DNA of 64,000 nt. Source: Procambarus clarkii (lineage: Eukaryota > Arthropoda > Malacostraca > Decapoda > Cambaridae). The translations under genes were made by a program, and so were the position numbers. Below, piece by piece: positions 47,141-58,300 of this stretch (positions are counted from its first letter, which is position 1; every line of letters begins with the position of its first letter). The stretch is taken from the NCBI RefSeq assembly GCF_040958095.1, contig NC_091176.1, positions 38,183,914 through 38,247,913 of the forward strand, written 5' to 3'. The notes beneath the pieces were generated by a model. That model saw only the letters and a list, made by a program, of their open reading frames with translations. It was not told the DNA's origin and did no database searches.

Positions 47141-49783
47141 ATGCCTATGCACTCAGCTCCTGGGCCTAAGTCATGGAATTCAATATTCATAAAGAAATGT
47201 AAAGTACCAGTAGCGAGAGCACTCGGCGTAATATGGAGAAAGAGCCTAGATACAGGGGAGATACCAGCAGCACTTAAATCTGCAGATATAGCTCCTTTGC
47301 ACAGGGGGGGGGGAGTAGAGCCTTGGCAAAAAATTATAGGCCAGTTGCACTAACATCACACGTAACAAAAGTGTTTGAAAGAGTGATTAGGAATCAAATT
47401 TCTAGTTTTATGGAAAACAATGAATTGCACAATCCAGGACAACATGGATTTAGAGCGGGAAGATCCTGTCTGTCACAGTTACTCAACCACTATGACAAAA
47501 TCACAGAAGCCCTAGAAGAAAAGCAAAATGCAGATGTTGTATACACAGACTTTGCAAAGGCGTCCGACAAACGTGACCATGGGGTGATAGCACACAAAAT
47601 GAGGTCAATGGGAATAACTGGAAAAGTAGGACGCTGGATACTCAATTTCCTGTCGAACAGAACACAAAGAGTAACAGTCAATCAAATAAAATTGAGTCCA
47701 AGCGAAGTTAAAAGCTCTGTACCTCAAGGTACAGTCCTTGCACCGCTACTGTTCCTTATTCTCATATCAGATATAGACAAAAATACACGTCTTAGCTTCG
47801 TGTCGTCCTTTGCAGATGATACAAAAATCAAAATGAAAATTACCTCTTCTGAAAACATTGAAAAATTGCAAGCAGATGTCAACAAAGTTTTCGATTGGGC
47901 AGCTGAAAATAAAATGATGTTTAATAGAGATACATTTCAAGTACTCAGGTACGGCAAAAATGAGGATCTGAAACATAATACAAGGTACAAAACCCAATCG
48001 AATCTTCCCATAGTAGAAAACCAGCATGTCAAGGATTTGGGAATAATGATGTCCGACAATTTAACGCTTAGGGAGTATAACCAAGCAAATATTGCGTCAG
48101 CCAGAAAAATGATCGGATGGATTACGAGAACTTTCAAATCCAGGGATCCCATCACAATGGTTGTACTCTTCAAATCACTTGTGTTGTCCTGTCTTGAGTA
48201 CTGCTCAGTACTCACTTCCCCCTTCAGAGCAGGAGAGATTGCTGAAATAGAGGGAATACAGAGAACATATACGTCACGCATAGACGAGATAAAACACCTA
48301 AATTATTGGGATCGTCTCAAAGCTCTCCAAATGTACTCTCTAGAGAGGAGACGAGAGAGATACCAAGTAATATACACATGGAAAATACTGGAGGGTCAGG
48401 TCCCAAATCTACCCAGTAAAATAACAACGTACTGGTGTTACGGCCCTCTCGGGACGCAACGGGGTTCTAACTCTGATGTTGTTAGAGGAAGATATATGTA
48501 TCCGTTGCCAAGCCAGTAGTGGCTATCAAGGGATGAGATCCGTGACGCAAGTAACTTAAAAGGGAGTAGGGAAAGAAAGGTAAGAACTTAATATAATATA
48601 ATGTTCACCATCACCGTTTAAATATATAGAATAAAAGAGTATACAAGGGGGAGGGGTATTAACACTTTACAAGGGGATCGTGCACAATCTAGTCTTCTGC
48701 TGAAGACTCTTGATTAAGAAGCTAGGTGCTGAGTCCGCGGTGCTTTCTTCGTGGCCTCAAGACGTGTCCTCTGAGAACGCCGAGCCTACCCTGGCCACAG
48801 GTCAGCCACAACACAGGTCCACTGGGGGCACCGTCGTGGAGGCCGTCAACCACACGTCCAGCAGGTCTGCTGGCAGGTACTGAGCCACCAAGGCTGGTAC
48901 GGCCACTCCACGAACGATAAAAGGGGTACGCCCTAGACAGGAGTCTCGTGTGATATCACCAATCACCCTCCTGTCCTCAATACCCCAGTGGATTATCGTC
49001 TCCAACCGTCGGTCCCGGGTAAATCCTTTCACAGCCACTCCGTTGGCAGGCTTAACACACCACAGTGTTCTTCCGGGGGGACGACGTCACAACAGCTGCA
49101 GCAAACTCCACAGTATGGAGACTGGCTGCCTCGGGTAGACTGACTCCACCTTCAACACAGTGGTCCCAGGTCGGCTCTGTAAGCAGACACGTCATCAATA
49201 ACCGGGACACTAATACTCCTCACTTACGGTGGCGGGTGCAAACACCTGACGTATCCAGTCCATAGATGGCGCTGTCGTCGGAGCACCACCTCACCAGAGG
49301 TCAGGAGCGGCGGTGTTGAGCGCTGAACCAGACTGGAAACTGGTCCTCGAGGCCAGTACACGCTGTCCTCACCAGGTGTCGTCGTTCGTTTGGCGGGGGT
49401 TTCGGGAGCTGACCCACAGATGGCGTAGTTGTTACTGCTCCTTGCTCGGACGCTGGATCCGGGTTCGTAACAACTGGAGTGAACGATATGAAAGAAAATG
49501 CAAGATTGAACCAATGAAGAGCAGAGGTGCCATAGCCACAATCAGAGAACACTGTATATACATCAGAGATCCGCGGTTGTTCAACGTCCTCCAAGCGACT
49601 ATAAGAAATATTGCCGGAACAACCGTGGTCATCTTCAAGAGAAAACTGGGCTGTTTTCTAAGAGAAGTTTTGGATCAGCCGGGCTGTGGTGGGTATGTGG
49701 GCCTGCGGGTCGCTGCAAGCAACAGCCTGGTGGACCAAACTCTCACAAATCGAGCCTGGCCTCGGGCAGGGCTTAGGGAGTAG
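47141..49783 (+). pseudogene. LINE reverse transcriptase, frameshifted and LTR-interrupted
   Basis: RT fragments in order: APGPKSWNSIFIKKCK-like thumb-proximal start (47141-47353), a frameshift in the G run near 47309, then the main frame 47323-48435. The latter carries NPGQHGFRAGRSCLSQLL, VYTDFAKASDKRDHGVI (motif A, altered after the Asp), SSVPQGTVLAPLLFLI and FADDTKIKM (catalytic box about 47814-47830), then CLEYCSVLTSPFR. The frame is cut by the solo LTR and resumes at 49478 (SERYERKCKIEPM) to a stop at 49783, ending LREVLDQPGCGG and NRAWPRAG. No endonuclease domain remains. Confidence 0.8.
48436..49472 (+). mobile_element. Solo LTR (1,037 bp) nested in the LINE
   Basis: TGTTACGGCCCTCTCGGG to GGGTTCGTAACA, flanked by the 5-bp duplication ACTGG (48431-48435 and 49473-49477). 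Joining across one ACTGG continues the LINE reading frame (KITTYW to SERYERK). AATAAA lies near 48632. It has no internal retroviral-type genes. Confidence 0.85.
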
Positions 49784-49821
49784 AAGAACTTCCAGAACCC
49801 TATCAAGCAGGTATTAAGCAG

Positions 49822-52112
49822 GGGCCGCCTAGAGGCACATAAAGGGGCTGCCGAGAGGTGCATAAAGGGCCGCCTAGAGGTACATAAAGGGTCACCTAGA
49901 GGTACATAAAGGGCCGCCTGGAGGTGCATAAAGGGCCGCCTAGAGGTACATAAAGGGCCCCCTTGAGGTACATAAAGGGCCGCCTAGAGGTACATAAAGG
50001 GCCGCCTAGAGGCACATAAAGGGGCTGCCGAGAGGTGCATAAAGGGCCGCCTAGAGGTACATAAAGGGCCGCCTTGAGGTACATAAAGGGCCGCATAGAG
50101 GTGCATAAAGGGCCGCCTAGAGGTGCATAAAGGGCCTGAGGTACATAAAGGGCTGCCTAGAGGTACATAAAGGACTGCCTAGAGGTACATAAAGGGTCGC
50201 CTAGAGACACATAAAGGGCCGCCTAGAGGCACATAAAGGGCCGTCTAGAGGCACATAAAGGGGCCGCCTTGAGGCACATAAAGGGCCGCCTAGAGGTACA
50301 TAAAGAGCCGCCTAGAGGCACATAAAGGGCCGCCTAGAGGTCCATAAAGGGCCGCCTAGAGGCACATAAAGGGCCGCCTAGAGGTCCATAAAGGGGCCGC
50401 CTTGAGGCACATAAAGGGCCGCCTAGAGGTACATAAAGGGCCGCCTAGAGACACATAAAGGGCCGTCTAGAGGTCCATAAAGGGGCCGCCTTGGGGCACA
50501 TAAAGGGCCGCCTAGAGGTACATAAAGGGGCCGCCTTGAGGCACATAAAAGGCCACCTAGAGGTACATAAAGAGCCGCCTAGAGGCACATAAAGGGGCCG
50601 CCTTGAGGTACATAAAGGGCTGCCTAGAGGTACATAAAGGACTGCCTAGAGGTACATAAAGGGTCGCCTAGAGACACATAAAGGGCCGCCTAGAGGCACA
50701 TAAAGGGGCCGCCTTGAGGCACATAAAGGGCCGCCTTGAGGCACATAAAGGGCCGCCTAGAGGTACATAAAGAGCCGCCTAGAGGCACATAAAGGGCCGC
50801 CTAGAGGTCCATAAAGGGCCGCCTAGAGGCACATAAAGGGCCGCCTAGAGGTCCATAAAGGGGCAGCCTTGAGGCACATAAAGGGCCGCCTAGAGGTACA
50901 TAAAGGGCCGCCTAGAGACACATAAAGGGCCGTCTAGAGGTCCATAAAGGGGCCGCCTTGAGGCACATAAAGAGCCGCCTAGAGGTACATAAAGGGGCCG
51001 CCTTGAGGCACATAAAAGGCCACCTAGAGGTACATAAAGAGCCGCCTAGAGGCACATAAAGGGGCCGCCTTGAGGCACATAAAAGGCCACCTAGAGGTAC
51101 ATAAAGAGCCGCCTAGAGGCACATAAAGAGGCCGCCTAGAGGCAAAAGAAGGGGCCGCTTAGAGGGACATAAAAGGCCGCCTAGAGGCACTAAAAAGGCC
51201 GCCTAAAAGCACAAAAAGGGGCCGCCTAAAAGCACAAAAAGGGGCCGCCTAGAGGGACATAAAAGGCCACCTAGAGGTACATAAAGAGCCGCCTAAAGGC
51301 ACATAAAGAGGCCGCCTAGAGGCAAAAAAAGGGGCCGCCTAGAGGTACATAAAGGGCTGCCAGGAGGTACATACAGGACCGCCTAGAGGTACATACAGGA
51401 CCGCCTAGAGGTACATAAAGAGCCGCGTAGACGCACATAAAGGGCCGCCTAGAGGTACATAGAGGGCCGCCTAGAGGTACATAAAGGGCCGCCTAGAGGC
51501 ACATAAAGGGCCGCCTACAGGTCCATAAAGGGCCGCTTAGAGGTACATAAAGGGCCGCCTAGAGGCACATAAAGGGGCCGTCTAGAGGCACATAATGGGG
51601 CGCCTAGAGGCACAAAAAGGGCCGCCTAGAGGTACATAAAGGGCTGCCAGGAGGTACATACAGGACCGCCTAGAGGTACATACAGGACCGCCTAGAGGTA
51701 CATAAAGAGCCGCGTAGACGCACATAAAGGGCCGCCTAGAGGTACATAGAGGGCCGCCTAGAGGTACATAAAGGGCCGCCTAGAGGCACATAAAGGGGCC
51801 GCCTAGAGGCACATAAAGGGCCGCCTAGAGGCACATAAAGGGGCCGCCTAGAGGCACATAAAGGGGCCGTCTAGAGGCACATAATGGGGCGCCTAGAGGC
51901 ACAAAAAGGGCCGCCTAGAGGTACATAAAGGGGCGCCTAGAGGCACATAAAGGGGCGCCTGGACGCACATAAAGGGGCCGCCTAGAGGCACATAAAGGGG
52001 CCGCCTAGAGGCACATAAAGGGGCCGCCTAGAGGCACATAAAGGGGCCGCCTAGAGGCACATAAAGGGCCACCTAGAGGCACATAAAGGGCCGCCTGGAG
52101 GCACATAAAGGA
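49822..52112. repeat. 22-24-bp minisatellite, right part
   Basis: About 100 units on GGCCGCCTAGAGGTACATAA. Period-scale blocks recur: the order of variants at 50230-50620 reappears at 50710-51100, and 51340-51480 at 51630-51770, showing higher-order duplication. Confidence 0.95.
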
Positions 52113-52394
52113 CGAATAAGAGAATGTGAATTTAGTTTTTCTTAATCTCTCTTCATAAAGGAGGTTTCTAATTCCTGATATTATTTGTTATTATTCTCTG
52201 AACAAGATCAAGTGAACTTATGTTCATTCTGTAATACAGAGACCAACAATGAACAGTATAATCCAACTGGGGCTAAACAAGGGCAGGAGAAAGGTGAACA
52301 ATTCTATTAGATATATTGGTGCTACAACATCTAGAAATATATCCCAGAATACTCTTACCTTTATTCAATATATTTATGTACTAAACTGAAACTT
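52113..52394 (-). pseudogene. LINE remnant, inverted relative to 45484-45850
   Basis: The minus strand carries TTGGATTATACTGTTCATTG and TCAGGAATTAGAAACCTCC followed by AAGAGAGATTAAG, matching the plus strand near 45620. It is too short and broken to encode anything. Confidence 0.5.
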
Positions 52395-53406
52395 CCAGTC
52401 TTTCAAGTAACTTGAATAACCAGTCTTCCTTCTGAACTAGCAACAGTCTTCCTTCTTAACTAGCACCAGTCTTCCTTCTGAACTAGCAACAGTCTTCCTT
52501 CTGAACTAGCACCAGTCTTCCTTCTGAACTAGAACCAGTCTTCCTTCTGAACTAGCAACAGTCTTCCTTCTGAACTAGCAACAGTCTTCCTTCTGAACTA
52601 GCAACAGTCTTACTTCTGAACTAGCACCAGTCTTCCTTCTGAACTAGCAACAGTCTTCCTTCTGAACTAGCAACAGTCTTCCTTCTGAAGTAGCAACAGT
52701 CTTCCTTCTGAACTAGCACCAGTCTTCCTTCTGAACTAGCACCAGTCTACCTTCTGAACTAGCAACAGTCTTCCTTCTGAACTAGCAACAGTCTTCCTTC
52801 TGAACTAGCAACAGTCTTCCTTCTGAACTAGCAACAGTCTTCCTTCTGAACTAGCAACAGTCTTCCTTCTGAACTAGCACCAGTCTTACTTCTGAACTAG
52901 CACCAGTCTTACTTCTGAACTAGCAACAGTCTTCCTTCTGAACTAGCAACAGTCTTCCTTCTGAACTAGCAACAGTCTTCCTTCTGAACTAGCAACAGTC
53001 TTCCTTCTGAACTAGCACCAGTCTTACTTCTGAACTAGAACCAGTCTTACTTCTGAACTAGCAACAGTCTTCCTTCTGAACTAGCAACAGTCTTCCTTCT
53101 GAACTAGCAACAGTCTTCCTCCTGAACTAGCACCAGTCTTCCTTCTGAACTAGCAACAGTCTTCCTCCTGAACTAGCAACAGTCTTCCTTCTGAACTAGC
53201 AACAGTCTTCCTTCTGAACTAGCACCAGTCTTACTTCTGAACTAGCAACAGTCTTCCTTCTGAACTAGCAACAGTCTTCCTTCTGAACTAGCAACAGTCT
53301 TCCTTCTGAACTAGCACCAGTCTTCCTTCTGAACTAGCACCAGTCTTCCTTCTGAACTAGCAACAGTCTTCCTTCTGAACTAGTAACAGTCTTCCTTCTG
53401 AACTAA
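52395..53406. repeat. 23-bp minisatellite A
   Basis: About 44 units on AGTCTTCCTTCTGAACTAGC with AAC or ACC endings. It passes directly into minisatellite B. Confidence 0.97.
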
Positions 53407-54466
53407 CAACAGTGTTCCTTTTGAACCAGCAACAGTGTTCCTTGTGAACCAACAACAGTGTTCCTTGTGAACCAGCAACAGTGTTCCTTGTGAACCAGCA
53501 ACAGTGTTCCTTGTGAACCAGCAACAGTGTTCCTTGTGAACCAGCAACAGTGTTCCTTGTGAACCAGCAACAGTGTTCCTTGTGAACCAGCAACAGTGTT
53601 CCTTGTGAACCAGCAACAGTGTTCCTTGTGAACCAGCAACAGTGTTCCTTGTGAACCAGCAACAGTGTTCCTTGTGAACCAACAACAGTGTTCCTTGTGA
53701 ACCAACAACAGTGTTCCTTGTGAACCAGCAACAGTGTTCCTTGTGAACCAGCAACAATGTTCCTTGTGAACCAGCAACAGTGTTCCTTGTGAACCAGCAA
53801 CAGTGTTCCTTGTGAACCAGCAACAGTGTTCCTTGTGAACCAGCAACAGTGTTCATTGTGAACCAGCAACAGTGTTCCTTGTGAACCAGCAACAGTGTTC
53901 CTTGTGAACCATCAACAGTGTTCCTTGTGAACCAGCAACAGTGTTCCTTGTGAACCAGCAACAGTGTTCCTTGTGAACCAGCAACAGTGTTCCTTGTGAA
54001 CCAGCAACAGTGTTCCTTGTGAACCAGCAACAGTGTTCCTTGTGAACCAGCAACAGTGTTCCTTGTGAACCAGCAACAGTGTTCCTTGTGAACCAGCAAC
54101 AGTGTTCCTTGTGAACCAGTAACAGTGTTCCTTGTGAACCAGCAACAGTGTTCCTTGTGAACCAGTAACAGTGTTCCTTGTGAACCAGCAACAGTGTTCC
54201 TTGTGAACCAGCAACAGTGTTCCTTGTGAACCAGCAAGAGTGTTCCTTGTGAACCAGCAACAGTGTTCCTTGTGAACCAGCAACAGTGTTCCTTGTGAAC
54301 CAGCAACAGTGTTCCTTGTGAACCAGCAACAATGTTCCTTGTGAACCAGCAACAGTGTTCCTTGTGAACCAGCAAGAGTGTTCCTTGTGAACCAGCAACA
54401 GTGTTCCTTGTGAACCAGGAACAGTGTTCCTTGTGAACCAGCAACAGTGGTCCTTGTGAACCAGTG
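53407..54466. repeat. 23-bp minisatellite B
   Basis: About 46 units on AGTGTTCCTTGTGAACCAGC. The unit has the same length as array A and differs at about three positions. The minus frames (WFTRNTVAGSQGTLLLVHKE) are open only because the unit lacks stops. Confidence 0.97.
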
Positions 54467-54734
54467 ACACAGTTCAGGAGAGAACAGCCCGCCACAGTCA
54501 CACAGACAGCCCCACAACATTAGGGTTCCGGCCTCCGGACAAATACTTGGTAAACAACAATTTGAAAGCAGTTATTACGGACTGATCACAGGAATATTAA
54601 CATATATTTTCTTCCCATCATCCCGAGCCCGCAGCTGCGAGAACATGTAACTTTTACAGTTGTCAAAAGACAGAGGTAGATGGAGACAGAGGCAGGTAGG
54701 GAGAAATGTGAAGAGGGAGAGAGAGGAGACGGAG
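54467..54734. other. No recognisable feature
   Basis: About 270 bp of mixed composition between arrays. Nothing is identified. Confidence 0.5.
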
Positions 54735-54753
54735 AGGGAGGTAATGAGAGAGG

Positions 54754-54785
<32 letters not shown>

Positions 54786-54915
54786 TAGAGGGGTGGAGAT
54801 AGAGGGAGAGAGAGGGTAGAGAGGTGTAGGTAGAGGGAGAGAAAGAGAGAGAGAAACTGGGAGAAGGGAGAGACAGTTAATTGCGTGAGAGAGAGAGAGA
54901 GAGAGAGAGAGAGAC
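54735..54915. repeat. (GA)n-rich microsatellite
   Basis: Two GAGAGA runs (about 54747-54780 and 54887-54914) with interrupted GA-rich sequence between them. Confidence 0.92.
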
Positions 54916-55029
54916 CCGGGCTCCACCGGGTGTCCCTACTAGTTAATTGTAAAACAATTTCAAATAAATTTACTGCCAGTAACTTAAACAATGACGATAA
55001 ATATAAATCTGTGTGTCACTTAACAACAT

Positions 55030-55340
55030 TTTCCTCCATAACTTCACTACAACACTGTCCACACACATGCCAGTCCACCATATAGCAGGGAAAGTTACAC
55101 TTAACACTTTCTTCACTGATAACTTCACTACAACACTGTCCACACACCTGCCAGACCACCATATAGCAGGGAAAGTTACACTTAACACTTTCTTCACTGA
55201 TAACTTCACTACAACACTGTCCACACACCTGCCAGACCACCATATAGCAGGGAAAGTTACACTTAACACTTTCTTCACTGATAACTTCACTACAACACTG
55301 TCCTCACACCTGCCAGTCCACCATACAGCAGGGAAAGGTT
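55030..55340. repeat. 81-bp tandem repeat, four copies
   Basis: Units contain CCATATAGCAGGGAAAGTTA and CTTCACTACAACACTGTCC. The measured spacing is 81 bp. 81 is 27 codons, so a frame stays open on both strands. There is no start context or motif. Confidence 0.93.
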
Positions 55341-55344
55341 AAAA

Positions 55345-58300
55345 AACTGAGGCACCAGTTAATTCACTACACAGTGGCCAGCTTCAGGTTCCACAACACA
55401 ACAACCTGGTAGTTCACTACACAGTGGCCAGCTTCAGGTTCCTCAACACAACAACCTGGTAGTTCACTACACAGTGGCCAGCTTCAGGTTCCACAATACA
55501 ACACAACAACCTGGTAGTTCACTACACAGTGGCCAGCTTCAGGTACCTCAACACAACAACCTGGTAGTTCACTACACAGTGGCCAGCTTCAGGTTCCTCA
55601 ACACAACAACCTGGTAGTTCACTACACAGTGGCCAGCTTCAGGTTCCACAATACAACAACCTGGTAGTTCACTACACAGTGGCCAGCTTCAGGTTCCACA
55701 ACACAACAACCTGGTAGTTCACTACACAGTGGCCAGCTTCAGGTTCCTCAACACAACACAACAACCTGGTAGTTCACTACACAGTGGCCAGCTTCAGGTT
55801 CCTCAACACAACAACCTGGTAGTTCACTACACAGTGGCCAGCTTCAGGTTCCTCAACACAACACAACAACCTGGTAGTTCACTACACAGTGGCCAGCTTC
55901 AGGTTCCTCAACACAACACAACAACCTGGTAGTTCACTACACAGTGGCCAGCTTCAGGTTCCTCAACACAACACAACAACCTGGTAGTTCACTACACAGT
56001 GGCCAGCTTCAGGTTCCTCAACACAACAACCTGGTAGTTCACTACACAGTGACCAGCTTCAGGTTCCACAACACAACAACCTGGTAGTTCACTACACAGT
56101 GGCCAGCTTCAGGTTCCTCAACACAACAACATGGTAGTTCACTACACAGTGGCCAGCTTCAGGTTCCTCAACACAACAACCTGGTAGTTCACTACACAGT
56201 GGCCAGCTTCAGGTTCCACAACACAACAACCTGGTAGTTCACAACACAGTGGCCAGCTTCAGGTTCCTCAACACAACAACCTGGTAGTTCACTACACAGT
56301 GGCCAGCTTCAGGTTCCACAACACAACAACCTGGTAGTTCACTACACAGTGGCCAGCTTCAGGTTCCTCAACACAACAACCTAGTAGTTCACTACACAGT
56401 GGCCAGCTTCAGGTTCCTCAACACAACAACCTGGTAGTTCACTACACAGTGGCCAGCTTCAGGTTCCACAACACAACAACCTGGTAGTTCACTATACAGT
56501 GGCCAGCTTCAGGTTCCTCAACACAACAACCTGGTAGTTCACTACACAGTGGCCAGCTTCAGGTTCCTCAACACAACAACCTGGTAGTTCACTACACAGT
56601 GGCCAGCTTCAGGTTCCTCAACACAACAACCTGGTAGTTCACTACACAGTGGCCAGCTTCAGGTTCCTCAACACAACAACCTGGTAGTTCACTACACAGT
56701 GGCCAGCTTCAGGTTCCTAGACACAACAACCTGGTAGTTCACTACTCAGTGGCCAGCTTCAGGTTCCTCAACACAACACAACAACTTGGTAGTTCACTAC
56801 ACAGTGGCCAGCTTCAGGTTCCTAGACACAACAACCTGGTAGTTCACTACACAGTGGCCAGCTTCAGGTTCCTAGACACAACAACCTGGTAGTTCACTAC
56901 ACAGTGGCCAGCTTCAGGTTCCTCAACACAACACAACAACCTGGTAGTTCACTACACAGTGGCCAGCTTCAGGTTCCTCAACACAACAACCTGGTAGTTC
57001 ACTACACAGTGGCCAGCTTCAGGTTCCTCAACACAATACAACAACCTGGTAGTTCACAACACAGTGGCCAGCTTCAGGTTCCTCAACACAACAACCTGGT
57101 AGTTCACTACACAGTGGCCAGATTCAGGTTCCACAACACAACACCCTGGTAGTTCACTACACAGTGGCCAGCTTCAGGTTCCTCAACACAACAACCTGGT
57201 AGTTCACTACACAGTGGCCAGCTTCAGGTTCATCAACACAACACAACAACCTGGTAGTTCACTACACAGTGGCCAGCTTCAGGTTCCTCAACACAACAAC
57301 CTGGTAGTTCACTACACAGTGGCCAGCTTCAGGTTCCTCAACACAACAACCTGGTAGTTCACTACACAGTGGCCAGCTTCAGGTTCCTCAACACAACAAC
57401 CTGGTAGTTCACTACACAGTGGCCAGCTTCAGGTTCCACAACACAACAACCTGGTAGTTCACTACACAGTGGCCAGCTTCAGGTTCCTCAACACAACAAC
57501 CTGGTAGTTCACAACACAGTGGCCAGCTTCAGGTTCCACAACACAACAACCTGGTAGTTCACTACACAGTGGCCAGCTTCAGGTTCCTCAACACAACAAC
57601 ATGGTAGTTCACTACACAGTGACCAGCTTCAGGTTCCTCAACACAACACAACAACCTGGTAGTTCACTACACAGTGGCCAGCTTCAGGTTCCTCAACACA
57701 ACAACCTGGTAGTTCACTACACAGTGGCCAGCTTCAGGTTCCTCAACACAACAACCTGGTAGTTCACTACACAGTGGCCAGCTTCAGGTTCCTCAACACA
57801 ACAACCTGGTAGTTCACTACACAGTGGCCAGCTTCAGGTTCCTCAACACAACAACCTGGTAGTTCACTACACAGTGGCCAGCTTCAGGTTCCTCAACACA
57901 ACACAACAACCTGGTAGTTCACTACACAGTGGCCAGCTTCAGGTTCCTCAACACAACAACCTGGTAGTTCACTACACAGTGGCCAGCTTCAGGTTCCTCA
58001 ACACAACAACCTGGTAGTTCACTACACAGTGGCCAGCTTCAGGTTCCTCAACACAACAACCTGGTAGTTCACTACACAGTGGCCAGCTTCAGGTTCCTCA
58101 ACACAACAACCTGGTAGTTCACTACACAGTGGCCAGCTTCAGGTTCCTCAACACAACAACCTGGTAGTTCACTACACAGTGGCCAGCTTCAGGTTCCTAG
58201 ACACAACAACCTGGTAGTTCACTACACAGTGGCCAGCTTCAGGTTCCTCAACACAACACAACAACCTGGTAGTTCACTACACAGTGGCCAGCTTCAGGTT

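Larger units (their letters stand above)
47092..49821 (+). mobile_element. 5'-truncated CR1/jockey-like LINE nested in the minisatellite
   Basis: The insert separates two parts of the same array. It starts at ACGGATATTACCACAAAC and ends near AAGCAGGTATTAAGCA. It contains one RT frame and its C-terminal continuation, interrupted by a solo LTR at 48436-49472. No clear target duplication or poly(A) is visible. Confidence 0.75.

Noticed and set aside
53380..54501. A 373-codon WFTRNTVAGSQGTLLLVHKE repeat protein
   Set aside because: It is an artefact of the stop-free 23-bp array. The same residues appear in three frames.
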